A stretch of 64,000 bases of DNA from Acidobacteriota bacterium (GCA_003224055.1 QHYE01000043.1:18872-82871); one strand, 5' to 3'. Positions 34,578 to 43,144 are shown, counted from the stretch's first letter. Notes: a model not told the origin generated them from the sequence alone. Numbers and translations: made by a program.

Positions 34578-34790
34578 ATGGAAACGACCGTCACGATTAT
34601 CGTCAACGGAGAATCACGAGTGGCAGGTGTAGAGGCTACCGTCGCGGACCTGCTTCGCGATCTCGGTCTGAATGCCGGGCGCGTGGCCATCGAGCGAAAT
34701 CTGGAAATTTTGCCGCGGCCGAAATGGCCAGCAACGCGCGTCGCGGCTGGCGATCGCTACGAAATCGTTCAGTTTGTCGGCGGCGGTTAA
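34578..34790 (+). CDS. thiS: Sulfur carrier protein ThiS
   Basis: 70 residues, ubiquitin-like fold carrier that is thiocarboxylated at its C-terminus for thiazole synthesis in thiamin biosynthesis. It shows the pattern IIVNGESRVAGVEATVADLL, VAIERNLEILPRPKW and the required C-terminal Gly-Gly (VQFVGGG). MoaD-like carriers share the fold, but the VAIERN and ILPR motifs favour ThiS. ATG 34578 follows the previous stop by one base. The longer frame from 34455 is a shadow. thiG/thiF are not nearby. Confidence 0.9.
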   Translation: METTVTIIVNGESRVAGVEATVADLLRDLGLNAGRVAIERNLEILPRPKWPATRVAAGDRYEIVQFVGGG

Positions 34791-34835
34791 AACATTTTTT
34801 TCCAGATTTCGATCCGTTCTTTCAGATCTTCCTCG

Positions 34836-35474
34836 TCAAATTCCCTTCAACAGGTGCCCCATCTTGCGTTTCTTCGTTTTGAGATAGCCGCGAGAGATTT
34901 TCGAGACGCGCGGCTGGCAGGGAACGCGTTCGACGACCTGTATCCCTGCGCTTTCAAGTTGGCGGACTTTTTCCGGGTTGTTGGAAAGCAGGCGAATTTT
35001 TTTCGCTCCCAGTTTTTTCAAAATTTGCGTGGAGAAATCGTAATCGCGGGCATCGGCGGCAAAACCCAGTTTTTCATTGGCCTCAACCGTGTCCATTCCA
35101 CCGTCCTGGAGTTCGTAAGCGCGGAGCTTGTTCATCAGGCCGATGCCGCGGCCTTCCTGCGGCAGGTAGAGCAGGATTCCCGAAGGCGCCTGTCCGATTT
35201 TTTTCAGCGACAATTCGAGCTGCGCGCGGCAATCGCAACGCAGCGATGTGAGTACATCGCCAGTCAAGCATTGCGAGTGCACGCGCACCAGCGGAGCAAT
35301 CCTGCTTTTCAGATTTCCGCGTACCAGCGCAACCGCTTCTTCCTGCGGCCCGCGGCCCTTGAATCCGAAAATGGTGAAGCGGCCATAACGCGTCGGCAGC
35401 TCGGCGTGCGCGACCATCTGCACCATCGTGGAACTTTTCTTCAATCGTTTGCTCTTGTGTGATTTTGCGCTCAT
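34836..35474 (-). CDS. ribA: GTP cyclohydrolase II
   Basis: Opens GTP to the first pyrimidine intermediate of riboflavin synthesis, with release of formate and pyrophosphate. It shows the zinc-binding cysteines in HSQCLTGDVLTSLRCDCRAQL, GILLYLPQEGRGIGLMNKLRAYELQDGGMDTVEAN with the catalytic Arg region, and LLSNNPEKVRQLESAGIQVVERV. From ATG 35474 it has 212 residues; ATG 35426 (MVQMVAHAELP) gives the E. coli-like N-terminus. It is the stand-alone RibA form, not fused to RibB. I see no FMN riboswitch upstream. Confidence 0.94.
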   Translation of the reverse strand: MSAKSHKSKRLKKSSTMVQMVAHAELPTRYGRFTIFGFKGRGPQEEAVALVRGNLKSRIAPLVRVHSQCLTGDVLTSLRCDCRAQLELSLKKIGQAPSGILLYLPQEGRGIGLMNKLRAYELQDGGMDTVEANEKLGFAADARDYDFSTQILKKLGAKKIRLLSNNPEKVRQLESAGIQVVERVPCQPRVSKISRGYLKTKKRKMGHLLKGI

Positions 35475-35531
35475 CGGAAACGGACAGTATAACAGGGAGC
35501 CATAATCGGCACAGGCTGCCATCCGCGCAAG

Positions 35532-35581
35532 CCGCTTGATGTGCGAGCACCGACGTACGAGACGCGCTTTACATCAAGCGG
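35532..35581. repeat. 11-bp inverted repeat between ribA and a histidine kinase gene
   Basis: CCGCTTGATGT (35532-35542) and ACATCAAGCGG (35571-35581) are perfect inverted copies separated by 28 bases. GTGC-GA-GCAC (35541-35550) could form a small hairpin inside. It lies about 40 bases before the + strand kinase start and 57 bases before the divergent ribA start. It could be an operator or a structured leader; neither is proven. Confidence 0.6.
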
Positions 35582-35620
35582 GGGATTGGCTAGCGTTAGC
35601 TTGAGAAACGCAGGCGAAGA

Positions 35621-36940
35621 ATGGACACGGCAACCTCAGTTCGCGACCTCTTATTCACCTTGCTGCTAAAGGTGGGCGTGGCGTCGTCCTTTGCCGCGCT
35701 GCTGGCGCGCTGGAACACCTTTCGCCGCGTGCTTTTTACCGAAGAGCGCGACGTCGACCAAAAACTCAAGTTGATGATGTTTATGGTTCCGCCGCTGATC
35801 GTCGGAGTGATGCTGCGCCTGGTTGGGCCTGCCTACAAGTTTGCGGATCTGTCGCTGGAAGGCGCGTTTCTCATGGGCTTGCTGGGTGGCCGCGTGGTGG
35901 GGCCGATCGGCGGCGCGATCATCACTATTCCGGCGCTGATTTCGCACGAGTGGCTGGCGATGCCCGTGGCAGCGACGGCGGGACTGCTCGGCGGACTCAT
36001 CCGGCAGGCCATTCCAAACAAAGAAGACATCTGGAATTTCGGGCCGTTCACTTTCCTGAACATTCCGAGAGCGACTGTGAAGCTGCTTCGCAAAGCGGAA
36101 TTGTCCTGGGAAATGGCGCCGCTGACCACGTGCATTGCCCTCGAACTGGGCCGCGTGGCGCTTGTGCACGCTACAAAGCTGAAGTGGCTCTTTGCGATCG
36201 ATCCGAACTGGGATTGGTGGCTGGGGCTCGTGGTGATCGCCACACTAATGTCTGTCGCTGCCCCGCTGAAAATCTGGAACAACACGCGCATCGAGATGAA
36301 CCTCGAGCGGCACCAGCAGCTTTTGTTGAAGGCACGTATGGATGCGCTCTCCAGCCAGATCAATCCGCACTTTCTGTTCAATACGCTCAACACCGTTTCG
36401 GCGCTTATCCGCATTGATCCGGATTCCGCGCGCGGCGTGGTGCTCAAACTCAGCAATATTTTGCGACGGCTCCTCCGCAAGCATGAGACCTTCGTGCCGC
36501 TCAGCGAAGAACTGCAATTCATCGACGATTATCTGGACATCGAAGTGGCCCGCTTCGGCCGCGACAATCTCGAAATCGTCAAGCAGCTCGGCGAAGAGAC
36601 CCTCGAGGCCTTTGTCCCCAGCATGCTCCTCCAGCCGATTGTGGAGAATTGTCTGAAACACGGTCTTGCGCCCAAGCTCGGCGGCGGAAAAATTCAGTTG
36701 CGAACGACAACGCGTGACGGCCGGCTGCATATTGAAATTGAAGACAACGGCGTGGGCATTTCCGAAGAAAAAATGCCCCACGTCTACGTCGAAGGCATCG
36801 GATTGAGCAACGTGCGCGAGCGCCTGCACGTGCTCTACGGAGCCGATTTCAATTTGGAGATTCAGAGCCGGCCCGGCGAAGGCACGGTGATCCGCATTGA
36901 CGTACCCGCTCTTGTGCCCGCCATGCAGGCGGTGGGTTGA
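35621..36940 (+). CDS. LytS/YehU-type membrane sensor histidine kinase
   Basis: 439 residues. The N-terminal half is membrane-embedded with about six helices and resembles the 5TM LytS receptor region (MMFMVPPLIVGVMLRLVGP, SLEGAFLMGLLGGRVVGPIGGAI). A cytoplasmic His_kinase domain begins near 245: the histidine is in SSQINPHFLFNTLNTVSALIRIDP, followed by the N box IVENCLKHGLAPKLGGGK, DNGVGI and the GIGLSNVRERL G box. Such kinases normally pair with a LytTR response regulator, but none is adjacent. Ligand unknown. Confidence 0.9.
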   Translation: MDTATSVRDLLFTLLLKVGVASSFAALLARWNTFRRVLFTEERDVDQKLKLMMFMVPPLIVGVMLRLVGPAYKFADLSLEGAFLMGLLGGRVVGPIGGAIITIPALISHEWLAMPVAATAGLLGGLIRQAIPNKEDIWNFGPFTFLNIPRATVKLLRKAELSWEMAPLTTCIALELGRVALVHATKLKWLFAIDPNWDWWLGLVVIATLMSVAAPLKIWNNTRIEMNLERHQQLLLKARMDALSSQINPHFLFNTLNTVSALIRIDPDSARGVVLKLSNILRRLLRKHETFVPLSEELQFIDDYLDIEVARFGRDNLEIVKQLGEETLEAFVPSMLLQPIVENCLKHGLAPKLGGGKIQLRTTTRDGRLHIEIEDNGVGISEEKMPHVYVEGIGLSNVRERLHVLYGADFNLEIQSRPGEGTVIRIDVPALVPAMQAVG

Positions 36941-37002
36941 GAACGCCAGAAAACTGTGGATATTGGAAAAATTGAAAAGAGAAATGCTGAGTGCGGCTCA
37001 GC

Positions 37003-37035
37003 CATACTGTTTGACATGAACCGAAAAACAGTATG
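37003..37035 (+). promoter_or_regulatory. Promoter with inverted-repeat operator for higBA
   Basis: CATACTGTTT (37003-37012) and AAACAGTATG (37026-37035) are perfect 10-base inverted copies. TTGACA (37011-37016) overlaps the left arm, and TATGAC (37032-37037), with a short 15-base spacing, overlaps the right arm. A further half-site AAACAGT (37041-37047) runs into the higB start. This is the arrangement expected for an autorepressed toxin-antitoxin operon bound by HigA. Confidence 0.65.
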
Positions 37036-37045
37036 ACTTCAAACA

Positions 37046-37324
37046 GTGATCCGGTCCTTTCGCAGCGCGGACACCGAGCGCTTATTCCGCAGGGAATCTG
37101 TTCGCCGGTTCAAGGCCATTGAACGGCAAGCGCTTCGGAAACTGGACATGCTTGACGCCGCGCCGGATCTCCGGACGCTGTCGGCGCTCCCTGGAAACAG
37201 ACTGGAAAGATTGAGGGGAGAGCGGCAGGGGCAGTGCAGCATCCGCCTGAACGACCAGTGGCGGATTTGCTTTGTATGGCGCGAGGGACACGCATATGAA
37301 GTCGAGATTGTGGATGACCACTGA
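37046..37324 (+). CDS. higB: HigB-type toxin (RelE superfamily)
   Basis: 92 residues starting at GTG 37046. The sequence matches HigB killer proteins: IRSFRSADTERLFRRESVRRF, the L-P-G-N-R-L-E-R-L-R-G-E-R-x-G-Q-C-S-I-R-L-N-D-Q-W-R-I-C-F-V-W segment, and the end YEVEIVDDH. Family members are ribosome-dependent mRNA endonucleases. Toxin-first order with the antitoxin 9 bases downstream is typical of higBA. Confidence 0.92.
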   Translation: MIRSFRSADTERLFRRESVRRFKAIERQALRKLDMLDAAPDLRTLSALPGNRLERLRGERQGQCSIRLNDQWRICFVWREGHAYEVEIVDDH

Positions 37325-37333
37325 GAGGGCCGA

Positions 37334-37645
37334 ATGGCAAAGAAACTGAAGCCGGTGCATCCGGGAGAGATTCTTCGCGAGGAGTTCATGCTGCCACTTG
37401 GGCTGAGCATGAACAAGTTGGCGATGGCATTGCGCGTCCCGGTGACACGAATCGCGGATATCGTCAACGAGCGCCGGGGCATCACGGCCGATACGGCCCT
37501 GCGCTTTGCCCGTTACTTTAATAACGCCCCCGCTTTCTGGATGAATCTTCAAACGCGTTATGACCTGGAAGTGGCTGAAGACGAAATCGCTGCCCAAGTT
37601 GCGCGAGACGTGCAGCCTTTGGAAATGGTCACCCGCGAGGATTAG
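37334..37645 (+). CDS. higA: HigA-type antitoxin (XRE-family HTH)
   Basis: 103 residues. The start MAKKLKPVHPGEILREEFMLPLGLS is diagnostic for HigA. The helix-turn-helix lies at about residues 25-60 (MNKLAMALRVPVTRIADIVNERRGITADTALRFARYF), followed by the conserved FWMNLQTRYDLEVAE. It should bind and neutralise HigB and repress the inverted-repeat operator at 37003-37035. Confidence 0.93.
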   Translation: MAKKLKPVHPGEILREEFMLPLGLSMNKLAMALRVPVTRIADIVNERRGITADTALRFARYFNNAPAFWMNLQTRYDLEVAEDEIAAQVARDVQPLEMVTRED

Positions 37646-37668
37646 AAACAACCAGCGAATTCGGGCTC

Positions 37669-40095
37669 TCATTCCTCGCGGAGAGCAACCATGGGGTCGA
37701 CCTGCGTGGCGCGGCGCGCGGGAATGTAGCAGGCAAAGAACGCGGAGAGCAGAAGCACGGTGGCGACGGCGCTGATCGCGGCCGGGTCTATGGCGTTGAC
37801 TTGGTAGAGAAGAGTCTTCATCACGCGGCCGACAAAGTAAGTACCAGCGAGGCCCACGAGCAGTCCAAGAAAAGCGAGCACCATTCCTTCCTGAAGTACA
37901 AGACGAAGTACCTGATTGGGGCCGGCGCCGAGCGCGATGCGCAGGCCAATCTCGTGGGTGCGTTGGGCCACTGCGAAGGACATCACGCCGTAGATGCCGA
38001 TGGCGGCGAGCAACAGTGCTACCCCCGCAAAACTCGAGAACAGCACCGTGGAGAAGCGGTCTCCAGCCAATGACTCATCCACGAGCTGATCCATGGTCTT
38101 TACCTGATCGAGGGGCAGATTGGGGTCCACGGAGCGGACCACGGCGGTAATGCTCTTGGTCATGCTTGCGGGATCGCCAAAAGTGCGGACTGCCAAGCCC
38201 GCCTGTGGCCAGGGGCTCTGCCAAAAGGGAACAACGATTTCGGGGAAGCCGTCGCCACGAACACCGCCGTTGTGGACGTTATGATAGACACCAACGATTT
38301 GCCATTCGATGGGCGGCCCGAGCTTGGTGACGCCGGGGATTAACTGTTCGACGGCGAGGCGTTGCGTGAGAGGGTCCACGTTGGACAAGTATTTCTTGGC
38401 GAAGGTCTCGTTCACGACGGCGACCGGGAGGCCGCCGGCAAAATCCTGTTCCGTGATGGCGCGGCCTTTTTCGATTTGGATTCCAAACGTCTTGAAGAAT
38501 TCCGGCGTCACCATTGTAAAGCCTGCGCCGGGACGCGAGGACGGATCACTGACCGCCTGTCCCGCGAGGTTGAAGGGCATGCCAAAGTTCGTGCCGATGA
38601 TAGGCATCCCCGTGGAAGCGGAAGCAGCGGTGATTCCCGGAAGGGCGCCCACTTTGTCCAAGAGCAGGCGATAGAACGCGTTTATTTGTTCAGGCGTGGA
38701 AAAGCGTTCATTGGTTACGGGTAGAAAAAAAGTGAGGATGTGGTCCTGGCGAAATCCGAGATCGACGCGGCTTAGTTTCCAGAAGCTGTGAATCACCAGC
38801 CCGGCGCCGGCGAGGAGCGTCAGCGCCAGCGCAAATTCGATGACCACCAGAGTGCGGCGCAATCCGTGGCGGCCCGCGCTGATCGCGGAGCGGCCGCTTT
38901 CCTTCAGCACATCACTCAAATTGAGCCGCGCCGTTTGCCACGCGGGAGCGCAGCCAAACAGCACACCAGCCAGAAGCGTCGCTGCCATGCTAAAGAAAAG
39001 AACAGGCAGGTTCACGCGAATGTCCGCCTCCGAGGGCAGGGTAAACGGCGGAATGAGGGAAACAATCACTTTCAGCAGTCCCCAAGCGAGGCTCACACCC
39101 AAGATTCCGCCGATCAGCGACAGCGCGAGGCTCTCGGTCAGGAATTGAGCGAAGAGTTGTCCGCGTGTGGCGCCCAGAGAGGCCCGTACGGCAATCTCTT
39201 TTTGGCGAACGGTCCCCCGCGCAAGAAGAAGATTGGCCACGTTGACGCAAGCGATCAACAAAATGAAGCCGACAGCGCCCATCAGCAGCCAGATATTCTT
39301 GATCAGGTCTTTGCTGATGAAGTCGTTCTTGAGGGGTTCGACGGCGGCGCTCCAGCCCTTGTTGGACTTTGGATAGACTTCAGCAATGTGGCGCGTGACG
39401 GAATCCATGTTGGCGTTGGCCTGTTGCAAAGTGACGCCCGGTTTGAGCCGGCCCATTACCAGGACGAAATGAAAGTCGTGGTTGATCTGCTCTGGTTTGA
39501 AAGCCAGCGGGACAAAGAGCTGCGATTCGAGGCGGTCAGGCTGCCCGGCTGCAAGGACTCCCACGACCGTGTAAGGCTCGCCGTTCAGGCGGATGGGCTT
39601 GCCGATGATTTCGTGGTCACTGCCGAAACGCTCCACCCAAAGTCGGTGAGTCATCACCACGACGCGATCCCGGCCCACGACTCCTTCCTCGGGGAGAATG
39701 TCCCGCCCCAGGAAAAAGGGAGTGCCCACCATGTTGTTGAAGCCGGGAGTGGTCAGGCGGGTCTGGATCATTTCGGGATGGTCGGAGGTGGACAGACTGT
39801 AATTGCCGCCGGTCCATGCGCAGAGATCCTGGAAGACGGTGCTCTGCTGCTTCCAATCCAAAAAGTCGCCGGCTGAGACACCATTGCGGTTTCCGTTGAT
39901 CCTCGACCAGACGATGACGAGTTGGTCCGGATTTGGGTAAGGGAGTGGAGCGAGGAGGGTGGCGTAGACGACGCTGAAGATAGCGGTGTTGGCGCCGATA
40001 CCGAGCGTGAGCGCCAGGAGGGCGACGCACGTGAAGCCGAGATTTTTGCCGAGCAAGCGCAAACCAAAACGGATGTTGCGTGCGAGATTCATCAT
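37669..40095 (-). CDS. ADOP-type ABC permease (MacB/FtsX family), complete
   Basis: 808 residues. Two FtsX-like permease units: the first begins LLGKNLGFTCVALLALTLGIGANTAIFSVVYATLL and is followed by a MacB-type periplasmic domain and GAVGFILLIACVNVANLLLARGTVRQKEIAVRASLGATRGQL; the second has RTLVVIEFALALTLLAGAGLVI, another periplasmic domain and IGIYGVMSFAVAQRTHEIGLRIALGAGPNQVL, ending PARRATQVDPMVALREE. No ATPase gene adjoins it, which fits the acidobacterial duplicated orphan permease group. It lacks the longer cytoplasmic N-terminal segment seen in the member at 61448-62557. Substrate unknown. Confidence 0.9.
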   Translation of the reverse strand: MMNLARNIRFGLRLLGKNLGFTCVALLALTLGIGANTAIFSVVYATLLAPLPYPNPDQLVIVWSRINGNRNGVSAGDFLDWKQQSTVFQDLCAWTGGNYSLSTSDHPEMIQTRLTTPGFNNMVGTPFFLGRDILPEEGVVGRDRVVVMTHRLWVERFGSDHEIIGKPIRLNGEPYTVVGVLAAGQPDRLESQLFVPLAFKPEQINHDFHFVLVMGRLKPGVTLQQANANMDSVTRHIAEVYPKSNKGWSAAVEPLKNDFISKDLIKNIWLLMGAVGFILLIACVNVANLLLARGTVRQKEIAVRASLGATRGQLFAQFLTESLALSLIGGILGVSLAWGLLKVIVSLIPPFTLPSEADIRVNLPVLFFSMAATLLAGVLFGCAPAWQTARLNLSDVLKESGRSAISAGRHGLRRTLVVIEFALALTLLAGAGLVIHSFWKLSRVDLGFRQDHILTFFLPVTNERFSTPEQINAFYRLLLDKVGALPGITAASASTGMPIIGTNFGMPFNLAGQAVSDPSSRPGAGFTMVTPEFFKTFGIQIEKGRAITEQDFAGGLPVAVVNETFAKKYLSNVDPLTQRLAVEQLIPGVTKLGPPIEWQIVGVYHNVHNGGVRGDGFPEIVVPFWQSPWPQAGLAVRTFGDPASMTKSITAVVRSVDPNLPLDQVKTMDQLVDESLAGDRFSTVLFSSFAGVALLLAAIGIYGVMSFAVAQRTHEIGLRIALGAGPNQVLRLVLQEGMVLAFLGLLVGLAGTYFVGRVMKTLLYQVNAIDPAAISAVATVLLLSAFFACYIPARRATQVDPMVALREE

Positions 40096-40215
40096 GCGGC
40101 TACCCCCAGAGACACGAGTGAATCACCCGTTGGACAAATTAGACGTGTGGAGGAGGCGAGTGGTCACAGCCCGCGATGTGAAAAAGGCGTGTTGGGCGAA
40201 AGCGTCCTTGGCGGC

Positions 40216-40560
40216 CTAACGATCCTCCTTGAATTGGCTGGAGAGGGACTTGGGAGCGGCAAGCAGCCACGCGGCGAGGAGCGCGCGGCGCACGGTATGC
40301 TTTCTCGCGGCTTTGAGGCGGACGCTGGTGGCCCCCCGTCGTCCCCAGGCACCGGCGCAAGGTTCAAAGACACCCCGGTGGGCCCTCATGAACATCCCTT
40401 GCTCGATGGGCGTGAGCTTGATCATGCCCCAGCCATTCTCGGGGTAGCCGAGGGTCGCGAAGATCTTTCCAGCGACGCGAAAGTCGGGGTGGTCCATGTG
40501 GGCCTGCTCGGAGGTTTCGGGAAACGAGAGCGCGAGGCGGCGAAAGTCATTGGAGGTCAT
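40216..40560 (-). CDS. MmcQ/YjbR family protein, first copy
   Basis: 114 residues from ATG 40560. The core is SNDFRRLALSFPETSEQAHMDHPDFRVAGKIFATLG...MIKLTP, the YjbR-like (DUF419) fold resembling a CyaY-type double-wing DNA-binding surface. Function is not established for this family. Longer in-frame starts (to 40692) cross the divergent GbsR promoter and are rejected. A second, more basic paralogue sits at 43674-44063. Confidence 0.85.
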   Translation of the reverse strand: MTSNDFRRLALSFPETSEQAHMDHPDFRVAGKIFATLGYPENGWGMIKLTPIEQGMFMRAHRGVFEPCAGAWGRRGATSVRLKAARKHTVRRALLAAWLLAAPKSLSSQFKEDR

Positions 40561-40622
40561 CGGCAAGGTCCAGCTGGTTGACGGAGCCATGAAAGCACGA
40601 GAGGGAGTGGGGAAGAAAGGGC

Positions 40623-40663
40623 TTGACAGGCGACTGGCGATACTGTATATTCTGTATATACAG
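40623..40663 (+). promoter_or_regulatory. Sigma-70-type promoter with palindromic operator for the GbsR-like gene
   Basis: TTGACA (40623-40628), 17-base spacer, TATATT (40646-40651). Immediately downstream, CTGTATATACAG (40652-40663) is a perfect 12-base palindrome, with a near-copy CTGTATAT overlapping the -10 (40643-40650). The gene starts at 40666, so the operator would cover the transcription start and the leader would be only about 8 bases. This strongly suggests autorepression by the encoded regulator. Confidence 0.75.
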
Positions 40664-40665
40664 AA

Positions 40666-41238
40666 ATGAGTGACCAAACAAAAATGACACACAACGCCTT
40701 AACGCCCGTGGCGCAGAAATTCATTTTGCACTGGGGCGAGATGGGTACCCGGTGGGGGATCAATCGCACCGTGGCGCAGGTGCACGCGCTGCTGTTTCTA
40801 TCGCCGCGGCCAGTGCCGGCGGACGAGATTTCCGCGACACTGGCGGTGGCGCGCTCTAATGTGAGCACCAGCCTGCGGGAGCTGCAAGGGTGGCGGATTG
40901 TGCGCGTAGTGCACGTGCTGGGCGACCGGCGCGACCATTTTGAGTCCATCAAGGACGTGTGGGAGATTTTCCGGATCGTCTCCGAGGAGCGGAAGCGCCG
41001 GGAGATCGATCCCACGCTGCATGTGCTGGCGGACTGCGTGCAAGAAGTGAAAGCAGATCCGCGCGGCGACGCGTATACGCGGGAACGAATGGAAAGCATG
41101 CTGGAGTTTCTGACGGCGATGACGGGTTTGTTCGAGGAGATTATCCGGATGCCGACCGGAGCGCTGAAGGGCGTGGTGAAACTGCGTGGGAAAGTGATTA
41201 CGCTGCTGGGGACGGAGAAGAAAAAGGCGACAGGATAA
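40666..41238 (+). CDS. GbsR/MarR-family transcriptional regulator
   Basis: 190 residues. A winged helix occupies about residues 20-100: FILHWGEMGTRWGINRTVAQVHALLFLSPRPVPADEISATLAVARSNVSTSLRELQGW, with the recognition helix ARSNVSTSLRELQGWRIVR. The C-terminal half is helical and probably dimerises. The GbsR branch is recognised by the N-terminal W-G-x-N-R-x-x-A-Q-V-H-A-L-L pattern. It has a consensus promoter with a palindrome at its start and no recognisable Shine-Dalgarno. The following DCC and DUF805 genes are likely in the same transcript. Confidence 0.88.
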   Translation: MSDQTKMTHNALTPVAQKFILHWGEMGTRWGINRTVAQVHALLFLSPRPVPADEISATLAVARSNVSTSLRELQGWRIVRVVHVLGDRRDHFESIKDVWEIFRIVSEERKRREIDPTLHVLADCVQEVKADPRGDAYTRERMESMLEFLTAMTGLFEEIIRMPTGALKGVVKLRGKVITLLGTEKKKATG

Positions 41239-41287
41239 AGAGAGCATTGAAACAGAGAAGTAATGAAGTAACAAAAGAGATGGAGTC

Positions 41288-41707
41288 ATGATTTCGCTGG
41301 TGAGTGAGTACACGGACGGGAAGGGACGGCACGCGCGGGGATGGTTTTTCTTTGACGCGGAGTGCCGGTTCTGCACGCGCATCGCGCGATGGCTGGCGCC
41401 GATTCTGGAGAAGCGGGGACTAGAGCTTGCACCTTTGCAGGATCCTCGTGTGGGGGCGCTGCTTGGGCTGCGGCGGGAAGAATTGATGAGGGAGATGCAG
41501 TTTCTCTTGAGCGACGGTAGCCGGTACGGCGGCGCGGATGCAGCGGTGGCGCTGGCGCGCGAGATCTGGTGGTGGAGGCCATTGCTTTGGGTGTCGAGAA
41601 TTCCTGGGATGATGGAAGTTTTGCGCAAAGGATATCGCTGGATTGCGGGGCGACGGAGCTGCGTGGCGGTTTCTTGTCCGGCTGATCAAGTTTCTCCCAG
41701 GATGTAA
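41288..41707 (+). CDS. DCC-family thiol-disulfide oxidoreductase-like protein (DUF393)
   Basis: 139 residues. The DCC motif usually reads F-D-G-x-C-x-x-C; here it is [17 protein letters not shown], with the Cys-x-x-Cys kept. Downstream parts are [47 protein letters not shown], typical of DUF393. The family is predicted, not proven, to be thioredoxin-like. It begins 49 bases after the GbsR-like gene. Confidence 0.85.
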   Translation: MISLVSEYTDGKGRHARGWFFFDAECRFCTRIARWLAPILEKRGLELAPLQDPRVGALLGLRREELMREMQFLLSDGSRYGGADAAVALAREIWWWRPLLWVSRIPGMMEVLRKGYRWIAGRRSCVAVSCPADQVSPRM

Positions 41708-41746
41708 CGCGTAGTCGCAGGCATTCTTGCAGAGAGCAGGCCGACG

Positions 41747-43144
41747 ATGGCGTTTCAGTTCTCGGACTTGTGGCGATGGGACGGCAGAGTCAGCCGCGCG
41801 AAGTATGCGGCGGCGGGCTTTATCGGCGTACTGATCAAGCACAATTTGGATCGATTGATCGCGGCATCGTTTTTGGGTTACAAGAACAGTTTTTTCAACT
41901 ACTGGGCGCCGCTTGGCAAGGCGGCGGGACTCGACCACCTTTCCAATACCGAAGCGAAGTTTCTCGCGACGATGCTGCTGTTTTCGATTCCATTTCTGTG
42001 GGCGGGCGTGACGATGACCGTGAAACGGCTGAGAGATGCCAGGCAGCCGGTGTGGCTCGTCGTGTTTTTCTTTATTCCGGTGATCAATATTCTGTTTTTT
42101 CTCGCGCTCTGCGCACTGCCGCGGAGCGAGCGGCCCGCGGATGCGGAGGGGGCACGCTGGCCGGGACCGGGAGCACTGAGCAATATGATTCCGCGGAGTG
42201 CCCTGGGCAGCGCGGTGCTTTCGATCTTCCTCACTTGCGTTTTGGGACTCTTCTTTTTGGCGATGGGAACGCTAGTAATCGGGGCGTATGGCTGGAGTCT
42301 CTTCGTGGCGCTGCCGTTTTGTCTGGGCATGTTTGCCGTACTGCTCCACAGCTATCACGGTCCGCGCGACTTGTGGACGTGCTTTAACGTGGCGCTGCTT
42401 CCGGTTGGAATCTTGGGTGTCGTCTTGATTTTGGTGGCGATGGAGGGCGTGATTTGCGTGCTGATGGCCGCGCCGTTCGCCTTGGGACTCGCGGCGCTGG
42501 GCGGAATGCTCGGGTACACAATTCAAAAGCATCACTGGGGGCCGCAACAGAGACCAGCGATGCTGTCGCTTGTTTTGCTGCTGGTGCCAGCATCGTTTGG
42601 GATCGAGCACGCCGCGGCCCTGCAGCCGCCGGTGTTTATGGTGCGGACGGCGATTGAGGTGAATGCGCCGCCGGAGAAAGTTTGGAATCAGGTGGTGGCG
42701 TTTGCGGAGATACCGCCGCCGAAAGAATTGTTGTTTCGGGCGGGGATTGCGTATCCGATTCGTGCGGAGATTTCCGGACATGGGGTTGGCGCGGTGCGGC
42801 ACTGCATTTTCTCGACGGGGCCGTTTGCGGAACCCATTGAAGTGTGGGATGAGCCGCGGCTTTTGAAGTTTGGCGTGACGGCGAATCCGGCGCCGTTGAG
42901 CGAGCTGAGTCCCTACGGGAATATTCAGCCGCCGCATTTGCATGGGTACTTTGTTTCTAAGCAGGGGCAGTTCCTGCTGACGTCGTTGCCTGGCGGGCGA
43001 ACGCGGCTCGAAGGAGCAACGTGGTATCAGCACACTACGTGGCCGGCGGCGTACTGGCATTTGTGGTCGGACTACATCATTCACAAGATTCACTTGAGAG
43101 TGCTGGAACATATACGAGCCCAAGTCGAAACTGTGAGCCAGTAA
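41747..43144 (+). CDS. Membrane protein: DUF805-like domain fused to an SRPBCC domain
   Basis: 465 residues. Residues 5-125 match DUF805 (FSDLWRWDGRVSRAKYAAAGF ... AGVTMTVKRLRDARQPVWLVVFFFIPVINILFFLALCALP). More transmembrane helices extend to about 290. Residues 300-455 form a soluble polyketide-cyclase/SRPBCC-like domain (VRTAIEVNAPPEKVWNQVVAFAEIP ... RHCIFSTGPFAEPIEVWDEPRLLKFGV). The SRPBCC part should bind a hydrophobic ligand; its side of the membrane is uncertain. I have no known function for the combination. Confidence 0.82.
   Translation: MAFQFSDLWRWDGRVSRAKYAAAGFIGVLIKHNLDRLIAASFLGYKNSFFNYWAPLGKAAGLDHLSNTEAKFLATMLLFSIPFLWAGVTMTVKRLRDARQPVWLVVFFFIPVINILFFLALCALPRSERPADAEGARWPGPGALSNMIPRSALGSAVLSIFLTCVLGLFFLAMGTLVIGAYGWSLFVALPFCLGMFAVLLHSYHGPRDLWTCFNVALLPVGILGVVLILVAMEGVICVLMAAPFALGLAALGGMLGYTIQKHHWGPQQRPAMLSLVLLLVPASFGIEHAAALQPPVFMVRTAIEVNAPPEKVWNQVVAFAEIPPPKELLFRAGIAYPIRAEISGHGVGAVRHCIFSTGPFAEPIEVWDEPRLLKFGVTANPAPLSELSPYGNIQPPHLHGYFVSKQGQFLLTSLPGGRTRLEGATWYQHTTWPAAYWHLWSDYIIHKIHLRVLEHIRAQVETVSQ

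Noticed and set aside
35475..35620. FMN riboswitch upstream of ribA
   Set aside because: The conserved FMN-element blocks (AGGGUGAAAUUCCCGACCGG-type) are absent; only an inverted repeat is present.
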